NCBI RefSeq assembly: GCF_900186535.1
Contig: NZ_FYDE01000005.1
Location: 968,895-1,032,894, forward strand
Length of the DNA: 64,000 nt
Direction of reading: 5' to 3'
From: Marasmitruncus massiliensis
Lineage (GTDB): Bacteria; Bacillota; Clostridia; Oscillospirales; Ruminococcaceae
Below the pieces are notes generated by a model, which made no database searches, had not been told where the DNA came from, and saw nothing but the letters and a program-made list of their open reading frames with translations. A program made the translations under genes and the position numbers. This document shows, piece after piece, positions 63,102-64,000 of this stretch (position 1 is its first letter; each line of letters opens with the position of its first letter).

Positions 63102-64000
63102 GTTCACAGTATTCAGCGGACGCAATATTTACAGCCACAGGCCTGTGATCAAGATGGTTGTCAATATTGGGAAATATGGGGAGATTCCGACCAACGAAAT
63201 TCCGGGATTCAATAAGAAACTGCTGGAACTGTTTCCGGGGCTGAAAACCAACTGCTGCAGCCTGGGCTATGAAGGCGGGTTTGTACAAAGGCTCCGTGAA
63301 GGAACCTATATGGCTCATGTGCTGGAGCATGTGATCCTCGAAATGCAGTATATGCTGGGCTATCAGGTGAGTTTTGGAAAGACAAGGGCAGTTTCCGAGA
63401 ATGATGTCTATTCGCTTGCCTATGAATATCAAAACGAGGTTTGCGGGCAGGAATGCGGAAAAGCCGCTGTTTTTATCTTAAATCAGCTGCTTGCCGGAGA
63501 AGAGGTTGCGATCGAGCAGTTTTTTGACTATTTAAAAAAAATTTCCCTGGAGGCCGAATTGGGCCCCAGTACATCCGCTATTGTAGATGAAGCAAAGAGA
63601 AGGGGAATCCCGATTACGAGAATCGGCAATGAAAGCCTGGTGCGCTTAGGTTATGGGAAGCACAGCAGGCTGATCGAATCCACGCTGACCGACGCCACAT
63701 CGTGCATCTCAGCGGACATTTCCTGCAACAAACAGCTGACAAAATTTCTGCTCAATGAAAATAAGATCCCGGTGCCGTTTGGAAAGATTGTTTATTCCGA
63801 AATATCAGCCCTGATGGTGGCGGACCAGATTGGGACGCCGGTCGTTATCAAACCGTTTGACGGCAATCAGGGCAAAGGCGTGCATTTGTGCCTGAAAAAT
63901 GAAAAAGAGATCAAAGAGGCTTTCCGCGATGCTGCCAAATACAGCAAAGGCATTATTGTAGAAAAATATGTTTCGGGAAGGGACTTCCGGATTCTGGTGG
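63073..64000 (+). CDS. cphA: Cyanophycin synthetase, 5' part (continues past window)
   Basis: Builds the Asp-Arg storage polymer with ATP. The first 309 residues are present. The N-domain has NEIPGFNKKLLELFPGL and EGTYMAHVLEHVILEMQ, and a linker follows. The start of the ATP-grasp domain reads LLNENKIPVPFGKIV, VVIKPFDGNQGKGVHL and IVEKYVSGRDFR. The C-terminal Mur-ligase half lies beyond base 64000. Start ATG at 63073 inside the cyanophycinase gene; ribosome site weak (AAAGG 12 bases away), suggesting translational coupling. Confidence 0.92.
   Translation, partial: MKTEQIQIYEFTVFSGRNIYSHRPVIKMVVNIGKYGEIPTNEIPGFNKKLLELFPGLKTNCCSLGYEGGFVQRLREGTYMAHVLEHVILEMQYMLGYQVSFGKTRAVSENDVYSLAYEYQNEVCGQECGKAAVFILNQLLAGEEVAIEQFFDYLKKISLEAELGPSTSAIVDEAKRRGIPITRIGNESLVRLGYGKHSRLIESTLTDATSCISADISCNKQLTKFLLNENKIPVPFGKIVYSEISALMVADQIGTPVVIKPFDGNQGKGVHLCLKNEKEIKEAFRDAAKYSKGIIVEKYVSGRDFRILV

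Overview
The window looks like chromosome from an anaerobic, motile, low- to mid-GC Firmicute, most likely a clostridial (Oscillospiraceae/Acutalibacteraceae-type) gut or plant-matter organism. The grounds are an oxygen-sensitive class III ribonucleotide reductase, ferredoxin-type proteins, FeoAAB iron uptake, a SigI/RsgI pair, a stand-alone PduL phosphotransacylase, two-subunit transketolase, strong AGGAGG ribosome sites and TTGACA-17-TATAAT promoters. This is inference from gene content; no rRNA or other taxonomic marker is present.

Region 1 (1-19 kb): the 3' part of nadE, then a P-loop ATPase gene (PRK06851-like) cut in two. Its C-terminal half lies at 1452-2273 and its N-terminal half at 18111-18428. 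A 15.87-kb element with a large serine recombinase at one end sits between them. Joining the two sides at a shared CATG restores a continuous in-frame protein of about 368 residues. The element carries no conjugation genes. Its cargo is a self-contained sugar module: two paralogous LacI regulators with matching operators, a fucose-isomerase-like enzyme, split transketolase, FGGY kinase, a ribose-type ABC importer with a DUF2291 lipoprotein, and a chemoreceptor. The enzyme set matches the described D-apiose transketolase pathway. A 50-codon gene near the right end is a candidate directionality factor.

Region 2 (18.5-34 kb): uracil-DNA glycosylase, PduL, an OmpR/histidine-kinase pair followed by a MacAB-like efflux operon, an NSS transporter, a cytidylate-kinase-like protein and DUF3006. 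A 1.3-kb transposon remnant sits in the loop of a terminator, with 10-bp target duplications. DedA and nrdD follow, the latter with two NrdR boxes.

Region 3 (34-43.6 kb): a degraded IS200, two GntR regulators, and an IclR regulator with three operators. These precede a TRAP importer (DctPQM) and an operon of DHDPS-family aldolase, PfkB kinase, SIS isomerase and FucU-type mutarotase. This looks like an uncharacterised sugar-acid pathway.

Region 4 (43.7-54.3 kb): ferredoxin and membrane Fe-S protein, thioredoxin/thioredoxin reductase, and a DtxR-type regulator whose GTTAG-N6-CTAAC operators stand before feoAAB and before a DUF2325 gene. An amino-acid permease, methylglyoxal synthase and sigI-rsgI follow.

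Region 5 (54.5-64 kb): a Fur-family (probably Zur) regulator divergent from a metal-handling operon. That operon holds a His-rich CobW GTPase, a YibE/F protein, an unusual CobW-permease fusion and a TIGR03943-like protein. DUF421 follows, then a cyanophycin operon (isoaspartyl dipeptidase, cyanophycinase, cyanophycin synthetase, the last cut by the window edge). No tRNA, rRNA or CRISPR array was seen.
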